A stretch of 64,000 bases of DNA from Lepus europaeus (GCF_033115175.1 NC_084850.1:101309439-101373438), one strand, 5' to 3'. Shown: positions 23,748 through 35,965, numbered from the stretch's first letter. A program made the numbers and translations. The notes: generated from the sequence alone by a model not told the origin.

Positions 23748-24091
23748 GTTTTTTCTTTTCAAGGCTGAATAACATTGCGCTGTATGTATAAGCTGCATTT
23801 TGCTTTTCCATTCATCCATCAGGGACACAAGTGGTTGCTTACATCTTTTGGCTGTTGTGAACCATGCTGCTATGAATGTGGCTTTGCAAATACCTCTTTG
23901 AGACCCTGCTTTTTCAATTCTTTTGGATGTTTACCCAGTGGGGGTTGGCTGGATCATATGGTCTCTCTGTTTTTTAATTTTGGGAGGAAGGTCCGTACTG
24001 TTTCCCACAACTGTTGTACCATATTCTATCCCCCTTAATAGTGACTTTCTCCCATCCTTGTTAATTATATTTGCTTCATAAGTATGTGCAA

Positions 24092-24417
24092 GGGGCCAGT
24101 GCTGTGGCGCAGCGGGTTAATGCCCTGGCCTGAAGCGCTGGCATCCCATACAGACGCCTGTTCAAGACTCAGCTGCTCCACTTCTGATCCAGCTCCCTGC
24201 TGTGGCCTGGGAAAGCAGTGGAAAATGGTCCAAGTCCTTGGGCCACTGCACCTGCGTGGGAGACCCGGAAGAAGCTCCTGGCTTCAGATCAGCGCAGCTC
24301 CAGCTGTTGCGGTTAATTGGGGAGTGAACCATCAGATGGAAGACCTCTCTCTCTCTCTCTGCCTCTCCTCCCTCTGTGTAACTCTGACTTTCAAATAAAT
24401 AAATAAATCTTTAAAAA
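24092..24417 (+). mobile_element. C-SINE
   Basis: GGGGCCAGTGCTGTGGCGCA to AAATAAATAAATC; duplication AAGTATGTGCAAG on the left, AAGTGTGTGCAAG on the right. Confidence 0.93.
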
Positions 24418-24629
24418 AAAGTGTGTGCAAGATTAAGATAGCTTCAAAAGTCAGAACTAGACCAGAAAGAATTTTCAGAAATTTGTCACTTTTCTCTATC
24501 CCTTTCTTCTTCTCTCTATCCCTGCACCCACCAGCTCCTTCTAGACAACTAATCTCAATAGCTTTTGATTTTGCTTTCCTCTGTTTCTTGTTGTAAAGCT
24601 AAGCAAAAATGTGCATGAGGGGGCTTTAC

Positions 24630-24735
24630 CCAGTTATTGGGGGGGAAATAGGCTGAAAAGATTGGTTTTATTTTAGTGCCAAAATATTTGAAATGCATGC
24701 ATGATTTTTTTCCTAATGCACACTTGGCATGACAC
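24630..24735. mobile_element. Mariner-like MITE fragment
   Basis: TTTTATTTTAGTGCCAAAAT and GAAATGCATGCATGATTTTT match the central part of the family. Confidence 0.45.
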
Positions 24736-25160
24736 TTGGGAGCGCTCTTCGAGTGCTTTCTTCTATCATCTTACTTCTTACATAAAGGCTTCCGTAGTAT
24801 ACATCCTTTTTGGTGCTTTGCCTTGTTCACTCAACAGGGTGTCCTGGAAATCACTCCTCAGCAGTCTATAGAGCGCGTCCTCAATCATTTTATAGCTGCA
24901 CAGCACTCCATCATGAGAATATACCAGTTTACTCAGTCTCTGCCTAGCTTTAGGAATTGATATGGTTTCCAATATTTTCCAAAGATGAACCAGACAATAA
25001 TAACCTGTGGATATGTGTTTTCATATCCTTGGAAGTGTATCTTCAGGGTAAATTGCTGGAAGTGGGATTGATAGGACAAAAGAGAAACATGGCATTTTTG
25101 TTAGATGCAAAATCCCTCTCCATCGGGATTGTACAAAGGACTTTTCAAAAAGCACAAAGA
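24736..25160. mobile_element. Old L1 fragment
   Basis: TTGTTCACTCAACAGGGTGT, GCACAGCACTCCATCATG and AAATTGCTGGAAGTGGGATT are L1M 3'-type phrases. Confidence 0.5.
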
Positions 25161-25169
25161 AGAAAGAAA

Positions 25170-25830
25170 AGCTCCTTTTCATAAAAGAAACCAAACAGTC
25201 TTTCTTGCTGCCACCCGATAGTCTGTGTTGGTTTTAAGATTGAGGGATTTAATTTCACAAAGACTGGTTTTTACAGAGGGATTTCGTTTCACCATCACTG
25301 GAGTCTCTGCTGGTAGCTACACCCTCTCACATTGGACTGCAAGCTGCTGTGGGAGCTGCCCATTTTACAGAGGCAGCAACTGAGACTAAGATGTCCTAAG
25401 CAACCCAAGCGGGGCATCTGCGGACAGACATCTGACCCCATAGCCTGCCTGGGAAGTTTTAGAGATGACACATTTGTTTCCCTGTGGGAGTCCTAGATCT
25501 CCTAGAAAAATGCGATGCAAGACTAGAGCCCTCTCCTTAGGAACAGTCACCGAGAAAGAGAACCGTAACCCCTGACGTCGGGAGGCTGGCCTGGCACATA
25601 CCAGCAAGGCCTTGGTGTCCTGTTGAACTTGAACACCAGATATGGCCACTCAGTGACCAACATGGATCAACACAAAACCAAGATCAGTCTGTAATCTTCT
25701 CTGTGCCCAAGCACATGACCATTGTCCAAGCCACAAAAATGACCAAATCTTCCCCATAACCTGGCTAAAATGCTGCTGATTCAGCAACTGCAGCTTTAAC
25801 CTCCACTCTGAAATGCCATCCTTTTAGATA
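25170..25830. other. Unassigned intergenic DNA
   Basis: No recognisable gene, repeat or regulatory element; short ORFs here lack splice context or known motifs. Confidence 0.5.
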
Positions 25831-25959
25831 AGATTTATTGAGACACCCAGGGCTGCACTTACCTCCAACTTCCTCTCCAGAGTCATGCTCTGCTTCCTTA
25901 AATCCTCCTCCAATGTACAACAGAGGTCCAAAATCCTATAGTTCGTTCGTTCTTTCTTT

Positions 25960-26293
25960 CTTTTTAAGATTTTATTTATTTGAGAGGTTGAATTACAGAC
26001 AGCGAGAGGGAGAGACAGAGAGAGAGAGAGAGATCTTCCATCCATTGGTTCACTCCCCAGATGGCCACAACAGTCAGAGCTGTGCCAATCTGAAGCCAGG
26101 AGCCAGGTGCTTCCTCCTGGTCTCCCATGCAGGTGCAGGGGTCTAAGGACTTGGGCCATCTTCTACTGCTTTTCTCAGGCCATAGCAGAAAGCTGGATTG
26201 GAAGAGGGACAGCTGGGACTAGAACCGGCACCCATATGGGATGCCGACACTGCTTGTGGAGGATTAACCTACTGTGCCACGTTGCTGGCCCCC
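25960..26293 (-). mobile_element. C-SINE
   Basis: TTTAAGATTTTATTTATTTG to CCACGTTGCTGGCCCC; duplication of about TATAGTTCTTTCT at both ends. Confidence 0.9.
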
Positions 26294-26325
26294 TATAGTT
26301 CTTTCTAGCACCCTTTGTAAAAAAA

Positions 26326-26350
26326 GAATATATATATATATATATATATT
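26326..26350. repeat. (TA)n microsatellite
   Basis: About 12 TA units directly before an old SINE. Confidence 0.9.
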
Positions 26351-26630
26351 TGTTTAATATGAAAGACAGAGACAGATGCAGAGAGATCTCCCATCCCTAG
26401 TTCACTCCCCAAATGCTTTCCAGGACAAAGTTGGGAGCCAGGAACTCTGCCTGGGTCTCCCATGTGGGTGACAGGGAACCAACCACTTCAACCATCACAA
26501 GTGCCTTGCAGGATGTACCTTAGCAGGAAGACAGAATGGAGAGCGGAGCTGGGATTCGAACCCAGGCACTCTGATCTGTCATGTGGGTGCTCCAGCAGGC
26601 AGCTTAACTGCTATGCCAAACGTCCGCCTT
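26350..26630 (-). mobile_element. C-SINE, old copy
   Basis: TTTAATATGAAAGACAGAGA to CTGCTATGCCAAACGTCCGCC pattern. Confidence 0.7.
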
Positions 26631-27139
26631 TCACAGTGTGATTCAACCACAGGTGTGTTTTATGCCTTGTGGGCTTTCACGGCACAGGCAAGTTCAAGGG
26701 CTCTTTGGAACCCCATATATGAATTTCCCTAGTCCCCAGACTCCTAATGAAGTGGTCTGGCACTTACAGCAATCAGAGGGGCCACTAAACAGATGGACAA
26801 AGTGAAATCTAGACAGATTCTTTGACTTCTTCCAAGTCCCCACCCCCTTGCCCCAGACATGGCTTGCAGACTTTATCACATAGCAGTGTGTCTGTCTCCC
26901 CACTAGGCAGTAACCACCTCTGGACTGGGCGTCCAGGTGATGTCGGGCAACTGTTGATCACAGGACTCCATCAATCAGCTGACCGGCAGGGGTGGGGCCT
27001 GGGTGGGTGCTACTGGCCTCCCCATCCTTGGCAAGTGCTTGCAATGGGGCTGCTACGGAACTCCCTGGCTTTGGAGGTGGGCACTGAGGCCCCTCCTCAC
27101 CCTGCAGCTTATTGCCCTTAGCTTTCTTTTCATTTCTTT

Positions 27140-27468
27140 TCATACAATTTATTTTGATTTATTTGAAGGACAGAGTTACAGAGAGGCAGAGACAGAGAGA
27201 GAGAGAGGTCTTCCCTCTGATGGTTCACTCCCCAGATGGCCGCAGTGGCCGGAGCTGCACTGATCCGAAGCCAGGAGCCAGGAGCTTCTTCCCAGTCTCC
27301 CACATGGGTGCAGGGGCCCAAGGACTTGGGCCATCTTCCATTGCTTTCCCAGGCCATAGCAGAGAGCTGGATCGGAAGAGGAGCAGCCGAGACTCGAACT
27401 GGTGCCCATATAGGATGCTGGCGCGGCAGGCTGGGGCTTTAACCCGCTGCACCACAGCGCCAGCCCCT
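27140..27468 (-). mobile_element. C-SINE
   Basis: TTTATTTTGATTTATTTGAA to CACAGCGCCAGCCCC; duplication TTGCCCTTAGCTTTCT versus CTGCCCTTGGCTTTCT. Confidence 0.93.
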
Positions 27469-27784
27469 GCCCTTGGCTTTCTGTCTCACCTCACCAGCAG
27501 GCTGCTATTCCCCTTCCCTCCACAGCCAGCTGGTCCCTCTCCGCAGGACCTGGCATGCCAGGACCTCTGGCAGCACTGTCTCCTGTCCCGGGTCCCTCTG
27601 ACTCTCCAAATCTGACTGCAGCAACTGTCCTCCCAACTCCTGCTCCCTGGGAAAGAACTCCTTGCAACAGTGCTAATGGTGCCCGGCGCTCCTGACACAG
27701 GCCTAGGATGGTTTCCTAGAATAAAAACTCAGCAAAATTTGGAAGTCACTGCCCTCAAGGAAATTCTTTTAAATAAAAAGTTGC

Positions 27785-28020
27785 ATCTATGTATTTATTT
27801 GTAGGGTGGAGTGACAGAGAGAGAGGAAGAGACAGAAAGAGAGAGAGCAAGAGAGAGGTAAGTTCCATCCACTGGTTCAGTCCCCAAAATTTCCACCAAG
27901 AGCTAGGGCTGGGCCAGGCAGAAGCCAGGGACCAGGAACTCCACCCAGGTCTGCTAAATGGGTGGCAGGGGCCCAAGTACCCAGTCCACCATCTGTTGCC
28001 TTTCCAGGTTGTTTCCTGTG
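27785..28020 (-). mobile_element. C-SINE, old partial copy
   Basis: CTATGTATTTATTTGTAGGG, then GAGAGAG run and CAGGGGCCCAAGTACCCAGT; the head is lost. Confidence 0.6.
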
Positions 28021-28149
28021 TCTCCTTGGGGCCTGGAGCAAGAGTGGCTGGCCATCCTGGGTCTCTGGTCACACTCTCTGGATGCTGATTCTGTTGTTGA
28101 AAAACCACCCATGGCTCCCCAGGGCCAGGAATTAAAGACAACTGCTGAG

Positions 28150-28400
28150 CTTCCCAGTGTCTTCCATTCTATTCCTCTGTGCATCCTATGCTTTTACCCC
28201 ACACGTGCTTTCTTACATCTCCCAGGGCTTACTCATGCTGTTCCGCTTCCAGGAATGCCCTTCTTTCCCTGCCCCATCTCCCAGCAAACACCAACATATC
28301 CGTCAGCACTCAGTTAAGATGTCGCTGTCATCATCAAGTCCTCCTTGGGGCTATTTACAGCATCCATCATGGGATCCTGTGGTGAGGTGTGCCTGTGGCT
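28150..28400 (+). mobile_element. L2-like fragment
   Basis: CATGCTGTTCCGCTTCCAGG and AATGCCCTTCTTTCCCTGCC resemble the L2 body. Confidence 0.5.
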
Positions 28401-28499
28401 GTTTATCCAGCTAGAGTGAGGACTACAAGGGTAGGGAGAGGCAATGACTCACCTCGCTGCTCCCCATGCCCAGCCTAAGGCTGGCTCCCTGGTAGTCAT

Positions 28500-28640
28500 G
28501 AGTTATGGGGGTGCACCTGTGTGTGGCTGGGTTGATAGGGCAATGAATGAATGGTGGGTAGATGAGTGAATGATGGGTGGAGGAGTGGGTGCAAGGTTAA
28601 GTGAATGGTTGCGTACATGGATTGTGGATGGAAGGAAGAG
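28500..28640. repeat. GATG-type decayed tandem repeat
   Basis: GAATGAATGGTGGGTAGATG and GTGAATGATGGGTGGAGGAG with a four-base rhythm. Confidence 0.6.
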
Positions 28641-29016
28641 AGGGCGAGGGGGCTAATGACTCTTCCAATGTTCTTGGCTGTGCCATCTGCTTCCCCACCC
28701 TTCCCTCCAACTCTCTCACACATCTTTAATGGGCCAAAAGAACAGACCCGCCCTCCCTTCCAAAGAAAAAAAGCAATGTTAGAAGCTGATGTTTGATGAG
28801 CACACACCTACACAACAGCTTGGGAGCTGAGCGGAACTGAGCGGCTGACGGGGGACAGAGAGATCCCTCAGAGGAAGGAGGGCCATCTGCTGCGAGTGGA
28901 GACGCAGGACAGGAAGGAGGCTGCTCGCCCCTCTTGGGCTCTCCCCTCTGAGCTGCTGGATCTGTTGAGTACTTGGAAGCCTCCCCAGAGATTTCCTGCA
29001 TCCTGAAAAAAAAAAA

Positions 29017-29280
29017 AAACGCTTTATTTATTCCATTTATTTGAGAGGCAGAGAGGCAGAAAGAGATCTCCCAAATGCCCACAATGACTAGGGCTGAGCC
29101 AGGCCAAGGTCAGGGGTCAAGAACTCCATCTGGGTCTCCCATGTATGTGGATGGCAGGGACCCAAATACTTGAGCCATCACCTGCTACCCCCCAGGGTGT
29201 GCATTAGCAGGAAGCTGGGGTCAGGAGTGGAACCGGGACTTGGACTTGGCGTTCTGATAAGGGAAGCAAGTGTCCTTCCC
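29017..29280 (-). mobile_element. C-SINE, old copy
   Basis: TTTATTCCATTTATTTGAGA, then GGGTCTCCCATGTATGTGGA; head degraded. Confidence 0.7.
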
Positions 29281-29639
29281 CCTTCCTTTCGCCACCATGC
29301 CCACAATTCCACCAGAAGACTAAGTCATTTCCAGTGAGGCTTCTCCTTCTCCAGACAGCCTCTGCCACCAACATGTTCGACAGCCTCTGGGAGTCATAGA
29401 AATCTGAGGATAAGTGACCGTTCAATACGCCATGGTGGCGGGGGTGGTGCGGAATTTCTGGTGGCTAAGAGAGATGAGGTAACTCTACTCCATAAACCAG
29501 AGGACCTCCAAATGGTGAACAGAGAGGGACTAAGGCTGTCTGTGGTTTTACCCCAGGACTCAGGGTTCGCCTACCTTTCTTTTTAGTAACTCTATACTCC
29601 TTCCCTCTTCTATTAAATGCCACCTTCCATTTTCTTTTT

Positions 29640-29652
29640 CAAAATTTTTATT

Positions 29653-29711
<59 letters not shown>

Positions 29712-29962
29712 TTCTCCATCTACTGCTTTACTCACCAAATGCCTGCAATAGCCAGGACTGGGACAGGTGGAAGCCAGGAGCCTGGAACTCCAATCAAGTT
29801 TCCAGTGTGGGTCTCAGAGATCCAAGTACTTGAGCCGTCATCTGCTGCCTCCCAGGGTGTGCAGTAGCAGTTCTGGGATGGAGCCAGAACTGAAACCCAC
29901 TGATTCCAAATGGGATGTGGGCACCCCAAGCCAAATCTGAACCACTGCCCCAAATACCCACT
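29640..29962 (-). mobile_element. C-SINE, old copy with a long (GA)n
   Basis: (GA)n at 29657-29706, then CACCAAATGCCTGCAATAGC to GCCCCAAATACCC. Confidence 0.75.
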
Positions 29963-29975
29963 CTCCATTTTCTTC

Positions 29976-30027
29976 TTCCTCTTCTCCTTCTCCTTCTCCT
30001 TCTCCTTCTTCTTCTTCTTCTTCTTTC
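29976..30027. repeat. (CTTCTC)n/(CTT)n microsatellite
   Basis: Pyrimidine run of CTTCTC units changing to CTT units. Confidence 0.9.
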
Positions 30028-30356
30028 TATTTTTTATTTTTTAAATTTATTTGACAGGTAAAGTTATAGACAGGAAGAGAGAGAGAGAGACAGAGAAAGG
30101 TCTTCCTTCCGTGGGTTCACTCCCCAAATGGCCGCCATGGCCAGAGCTGCGCTGATCTGAAGCCAGGAACCAGGTGCTTCCTCCTGGTCTCCCATGCGGG
30201 TGCAGGCGCTCAAGGACTTGGGCCATCCTCCACTGCCTTCCCGGGCCACAGCAGAGAGCTGGACTGGAAGAGGAGCAACTGGGGCAGAACCGGCACCCAT
30301 ATGGTATGCTGGCGCTGCAGGCGGAGGATTAACGAAGTGAGCCAAGGCGCCGACCC
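30028..30356 (-). mobile_element. C-SINE
   Basis: TTTTTAAATTTATTTGACAG to GCCAAGGCGCCGACCCC. Confidence 0.9.
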
Positions 30357-30361
30357 CTCCT

Positions 30362-30442
30362 TCTTCTTAAGATTTATGTATTTATTTATTTTTTAAAATA
30401 TTTATTTATTTGAAAGTCAGAGTTACACACAGAGAGAAGGAG

Positions 30443-30495
<53 letters not shown>

Positions 30496-31070
30496 CTTCC
30501 ATCCACTGGTTCACTCCCCCAAATGGCCACAACGGCCAGAGCTGTGGTGATCTGAAGCCAGGAGCCAGGAGCTTCCTCCAGGTCTCTCATGCTGGTGCAG
30601 GGGCCCAAGGACTTGGGCCATCTTCCACTGCTTTCCCAGGCCATAACAGAGAACTGGATCGGAAGTGGAGCAGCCAGGTCTCAAACCAGCACCCATATGG
30701 AATGCCGGCACTGCAGGCGGTGACTTTACCTGCTACGCCAGAGTGCCGGACCCTATGTATTTATTTGAAAGGCAGAGTTACAGAGAGGCAGAGGCAAGTA
30801 GAGAGAGAAAAGTCTTCCATCTTTGGTTCACTCCCTAAATGGCTGCAATGACTGGAGCTGAGCCGATCCGAAGCCAGGAGCCAGGAGCTTCTTCTGGGTC
30901 TCCCACATGGGTGCAGGGGCCCAAGGACTTGGGCCATCTTCTACTGCTATCCCAGGCCATAGCAGAGAGCTGGATTAGAAGTGGAGCAGCCGGGACTGGA
31001 GTGAGTAGACATATGGGATGCTGGCACTGCAGGCAGCAGCTTTACCTGCTATGCCACAGCACTGACCCCC
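30362..31070 (-). mobile_element. C-SINE split by another C-SINE
   Basis: Its 3' end TTAAGATTTATGTATTTATT precedes the insertion and ATGTATTTATTTGAAAGGCA follows it; ends CCACAGCACTGACCCC. Confidence 0.85.
30383..30754 (-). mobile_element. C-SINE nested in another C-SINE
   Basis: TTTTTTAAAATATTTATTTA to CCAGAGTGCCGGACCC; flanking duplication ATGTATTTATTT. Contains (GA)n at 30449-30492. Confidence 0.88.
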
Positions 31071-31077
31071 TTTTTTT

Positions 31078-31119
31078 CTTTTTAAAAATATTTATCTATT
31101 TATTTTTGAAAAGCAGAGT

Positions 31120-31165
<46 letters not shown>

Positions 31166-31485
31166 CTTCCATCTACTATTTCACTCCCCAAATGCCTGCA
31201 ACAGTCAGGGTGGGCCAGGCTGGAGCAAAGAGCCAGGAACTCGATCAGAGTCTCCATCATGGGTTGCAGGGGCCCAAGCACTTAGGTCATCATGTACTAC
31301 CTTCCAGAATGCATTAATAGGAAGTCTCAGAGTAGCTGGGACTCAAACTAGCACTCGGAAGTGAAGGCACTCGGAAGTGGACACTGGGAAGTGGAGCAGC
31401 CAGGTCTCAAACCAGCGCTCATATAGGATGCCAGAGTCGTAGGCAGTGACTTAACCTGCTGCACCACACTGCTGCACCACGTACT
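31078..31485 (-). mobile_element. C-SINE, old copy with local duplication near its end
   Basis: TTTTTAAAAATATTTATCTA to CTGCTGCACCACACTGCTGCACCAC split over a repeated tail. Confidence 0.75.
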
Positions 31486-31504
31486 TGCATTTTCTCTTGA
31501 TGAC

Positions 31505-31915
31505 ACTGCTATGGTTTATATACATTCAGGTGCCTCCAAAGGCCCACGTGTTAAAGGCTCAGTACCCAATGTCCTATGTTAATGGTTAATAGATTGAGAA
31601 TGGAGACTTGATCCAGTCATGGCATCTGGGAGATGGGCCTAGCAGGAGGTCCTTAGGTCAGTGGGGGTAGCTCTCACGACAGAATTGGTCAAGTAAGCCT
31701 GAATCAGGCTGGCTACCATCTCTTTTTGCTGGGCTCCTCCACACACTTCCCACCATTGCCATCCTCTGGCCTCACTAGAGGGCTGAAACACTGCATCCTA
31801 CCCAATCTTGGACTGCAAACTTCCAAACCCAGGAGCCAAAATTAAACCTCCTTTCTTCCCCCAAATAGCTTGTCATGGCTACTTTGCTACAGTGTGGAAC
31901 ATCTGACCAACACCC
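31505..31915 (+). mobile_element. Solo LTR of MaLR type, decayed
   Basis: Starts ATGGTTTATATACATTCAGG, has AAAGGCCCACGTGTTAAAGG, GGAGCCAAAATTAAACCTCC and a final TTTGCTACAGTGTGG, the plan of mammalian MaLR LTRs. No internal region is attached. Confidence 0.55.
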
Positions 31916-32497
31916 ACACACAACTCACCTTGCTCCTGGGCAGGTGGTTTAGAACTGGCCACGGACAAAGGTGTAGCCCCTATAAAATCAGATAAGCACC
32001 AGGGATCTGCTGGCCAACCCTCTGTGTTCCATTGAAAGGACACTTGGTGGTGATTTTCCCCATTGAAAAGCTTTGCATGTTTTCTTCTGACGGCACACAG
32101 GGCTGCGGCAGGCAACGGCTGAGCATCGTTCTGATTTCCAGACACCCTCCGGGCTGAGGACGACTCTGCCCTCTGGCTGTGTCCACATCGGCCTCATTTC
32201 CACACTTCCTTTGTCTTTAAGGATCTGGATGCTGAAGGACACCACTAGCTCATGGAGTGCCTTTGGGAACTTTAGCAAAGGACGTCCCTTCCTCCTGATG
32301 GAGTCTGCTCCAAGCCAGGACCCAGGAGTGCTAGAGGAGTCTGGGCTACATTTCCATCCCCACATTCTTGCTTGCCTAGGGGTCCTTGGTGGGGGCAGAG
32401 CCTGCCCAACTGTGCACACTGGCTGGCTGCTGTCCGACCCCCTGGAAGAGCCAGAGGAAAGCCAGTGGCTGAGGTTGAGGTGGGGACACAGGAAATT

Positions 32498-32848
32498 ATT
32501 TTTTAAAAATTTATTGAAAGGCTGAGTTACAGAGGGAGGAAGAGAGGGAGAGAGGGAGAGAGGGAGAGAGGGAGAGAGGGAGAGAGAGAGAGAGAATATG
32601 AGAATCTTCTATCCACTGGTTTATTCCCCAAATGGCTGCAGTGGCCAGGGCCAAAGCCAGGACCCAGAAGCTTCATCCTGGTCTCCCAAGTGGGTACAGG
32701 GGCCTAAACATTTGGGTCATCCTCTTCTGCTTTCCCAGGCCACCAGCAGGGAGCTGGATCTGAAGTAGAGCAGCCAGGACTCAAATCCATATGGGATGCT
32801 GGCGTCACAGATGATGGCTTTACCCACTATGCCACAGTGTCAGCCCCT
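32498..32848 (-). mobile_element. C-SINE with (GGGAGAGA)n
   Basis: TTTTTAAAAATTTATTGAAA, a purine repeat at 32533-32594, ending CACAGTGTCAGCCCC. Confidence 0.88.
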
Positions 32849-32859
32849 GGAAATTCTTG

Positions 32860-33770
32860 ACATTACACTTGACAGCTGTTTTGGGGGGAAGCTGGCTAGG
32901 GCTGGGGTGCTGAGACTAGAAGGGGAGAGTCCTCTGCCTTCTCTAAACTTGCTCTACATCTGAGCCAGGTGTGGATTTCAACAACAGTCGCCCTTCCCCA
33001 GCCAGGGCCAGGAGGAGGGCTAGGGGTCCCTGTGTGTCCTCTGCCATGCCCAGGTGGGTGGATGAGGGACCAGGGCTGGCGGTGGAGGTGGCCCTGTCCA
33101 CCAAGGGTTGCAGCCCCACCAGTCCTGGCTTCCTCCATTCTGACAGGCCTGGGGGCTTGGCCCCCTTAGCCCAATTCCAAGCTTTGTTGCTGGGGCAGGG
33201 TGTAAGGACTTGGACGTGACAGAGGAGCAGATGCTGGGCCCAATCTCACCTGCTCCCTGCACGTGGGCTGCTCTTGCAGGCTGGGCTGGGGCTGCAGACA
33301 GACAGGGCATTTGACAGTGGGCAATACTGAGGCCCAGAAAGGCAGGCTGCTGATCCTAGGACCCAGCAGCATGTGGAATCCTGGGCAGCTCTTTACGCCT
33401 AAGTGGTTCCAGGGGCAGATAGAAGCCCTTCCTACAAACTCCCGTCCATCTCTAGGCTCCTCCCAGGCCCAGATGCTGCAAGGGATGAGAGAGCCAGATT
33501 ATAGCTGCTATCCCCATCTCAGGCCTTTGACGTCTTCCTAGCCCTCTGGAGTCCAGCCACATTGTCCCTGGGTTGCCAGAGAGCTCAGCTAGTGCCCAAC
33601 TCAAGGGGAAGAGAGTGAAATGGTATTTTCTGAGCACCAGCTTTGTCCTAAGTAACAAGGTTTGAGAAAAGCCAAACGGTTCTGAATTTTACCCCCCTAG
33701 GCTCTGCTGACACCTCAATTCCTAGAGGAAGCTCACTCCTTGGTTTCCTTTATGATCCCAAGCCAGGTTT
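32860..33770. other. Unassigned non-repetitive intergenic DNA
   Basis: The longest stretch of the spacer without an evident repeat; moderately GC-rich. Open frames of up to 96 codons exist on both strands but overlap each other and show no recognisable domain, so I call no gene. Confidence 0.5.
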
Positions 33771-33774
33771 AGGC

Positions 33775-34910
33775 CACACATGCATGCACAAGTACCATGT
33801 GTGGGCCCCCCAGGGTGCACATGTTCAGATATCAAGATCCAAGCTATGGGCATAGCTGAACACACAAAGTGTACCCATGCATGGGTCCCTAGGGGTACAC
33901 GAACACATATGTACAGACCCAGGCCCAGGGCCATATGTGAAACTATACGCACACACATGCATGGCCCCTAGAGTTACACATGCAGACACACACAGGCCTA
34001 GACCTCTGGGTACATCTGCATTAGTGTACACACACACGCATAAGCACCCAGAAGTACCTGTGTACAGACCCCAAGGGTCCATGGCACACCTGCTGACATT
34101 CCCACACATATGCACATTCACACAGGGTGTGTGTGCACACCCACCCAGACCCAGGCCTATAGACAAATATGCACCCATGCACACACACTGACTCACGCTT
34201 ATGGGTACCATGGGATACATGTATCCAGACACCTAGACCTGAATCCATGGGTGCATCTGCACTCATGTGTACATATATGCATGGTGCCCAGAGGCACACA
34301 CGCCAGGACACCACAGGCCAGACTCTTGGGGGCACACGCGCACACACACACATATATTTATGGGCACCTCAGGGTCCAAATGCACAGGCACACAGGCCCA
34401 GGTTGATGGAAATCACTCACACTTGCACAGGCACGGGTGCCCAAGAACATGCATGCATAGACAGCAGACACATCAGCCCAGGCCAATGGGCTTCCCTGCA
34501 CCTATGCACACGTACACAACCTTGTGTGTGCACCCTGGTACACACATGTACACACACAGCCACAAACAGGCTAGCTTCCATGGCCATAGGGATTTGCACA
34601 TGGAATCCCACACATCAGCACACCCTCATGCAGATTCATAAAGAGTCTCATAAAGAGCCCCCACGTGCCTGCTGGGCACATCTGCACTCCGGCATCTCAT
34701 ACTTGTGCTTGTGTAACACACTTGCACATTCGATCCTGCCTGCATCTCAAACAGCAAAATCTGAACATACACAATTGCACCATGTATGCATGTGCAAAAA
34801 CATCGTCAGTGTTGCACACACACAGGCATCAGCATACCGCGAATGAACGCATGTAACACACATATGCTGGGATGCACGTGTTTGTGCACACACCTCTGTG
34901 TGTACCCATC
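33775..34910. repeat. Decayed CACA/GCATG-type tandem tract, about 1.1 kb
   Basis: Dozens of variants of ACACACATGCATG, CCAGGCCCAGG and TGTACACAGACC at irregular spacing; reads as an old minisatellite blurred by CpG and dinucleotide slippage. Confidence 0.55.
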
Positions 34911-34914
34911 ATCT

Positions 34915-35226
34915 TTTTAAAAAAGATTTATTTTATTTGAGAGAGAGAGAGAGAGAGAGCGCTTCCATCCACTGGTTCACTCCCCAAATGGCTGCAATGA
35001 TCAGGGCTGGGCCGTGCAGAAGCCATGAACCTGGAACGCCATCTGGTCCCCTACGTGGGTAGGGGGTACAGGGGTCCAAGTACTTGGGCCATCTTCAGCT
35101 GCCTTCCCAGGTGCATTAGCAGGGAGCTGGATGGGAAGTGGAGCAGCCAGGGCTTGAACTGGTGTTCATATGAGATGCCAGCATCTTAGGCGGCGGCTTA
35201 ACCTGCTGTACCACAACACTGGCCCC
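34915..35226 (-). mobile_element. C-SINE
   Basis: AAAAAAGATTTATTTTATTT to CACAACACTGGCCCC. Confidence 0.9.
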
Positions 35227-35629
35227 ACCTTTCATCATCCTTTGAGGTTCCCATCCACCAGCCTTGCCTGGCTGGTAATGACTCCTTTCTCCTGCATCTG
35301 GTGGAAATTTTGTGGCACAGGCTGTGACCCATGATTCATCTGAGCTTCCCCCAGCCCCTGTGTCATCTAGAGAGAGTCAGGCACTCCCCCTTTCAAAACC
35401 TGGGGCTGCCCCTGGGCTTGAGATCACCCCACCCCACCCACTCTTCTGAACAAAGGCCTCTATGGCTCTTCCTGCACATGTGTTCTGTGGGCGAAGAGCC
35501 TGGCCTGAAAACCAGGGTGGGGTGAAGCATTAGAGGGAGAGTCAGGGCAGTTCTGGAAGCTCCCCAAGCCAGTATTACTCATCCTGCAACGTGGCTAAGC
35601 ATGATCCATGGGCACAGCTCCATGGTCTG

Positions 35630-35689
<60 letters not shown>

Positions 35690-35692
35690 TCA
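35630..35692. repeat. (CTTT)n microsatellite
   Basis: About 15 CTTT units next to the 3' end of an old SINE. Confidence 0.97.
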
Positions 35693-35965
35693 TGTTTATT
35701 TGTTTATTATTTTCATCTCTTGAAAGATCTTCCATCTGCTGATTCACTTCCCAAATGCCCCAAACAGCCAGGTCTGGACCATGCTGAAGCAGGGAGCCAG
35801 GAACTCCATCCAGGTCTCCCACGTTGATAGCAGGGGCCCAAGGACTTGAGCCATCCTCTGCTGCTTTCCAGGATGCATTAGCCAGAAGCCTGCTCGGAAG
35901 CAGAGCAGCCATGACTCAAACCCAATATGGGATGCTGGCATACCAAGCAGTGGCTGCTTGGTAGA
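35693..35965 (-). mobile_element. C-SINE, old copy
   Basis: TGTTTATTTGTTTATT, CTTCCATCTGCTGATTCACT, and a degraded head. Confidence 0.75.

Larger units (their letters stand above)
22590..24065. mobile_element. Old L1 region broken by two C-SINEs
   Basis: Phrases CTATAAATGGAATCACACAA, TTTCTCTCACTGAGCAGAAT, ATTCATCCATCAGGG, GGATGTTTACCCAGTGGG and GTACCATATTCTA match old L1M-type 3' sequence in order. Confidence 0.6.

Noticed and set aside
22590-25160. Open frames in this region as a gene
   Set aside because: They coincide with old L1 and SINE sequence and are broken by stops and frameshifts.
32533-32594. Regular short repeats as a CRISPR array
   Set aside because: A purine microsatellite within a SINE in a mammalian genome, with no spacers.
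34169-34846. 225-codon His/Thr-rich open frame
   Set aside because: Translation of the CACA-type tract; open only because the repeats lack stops.
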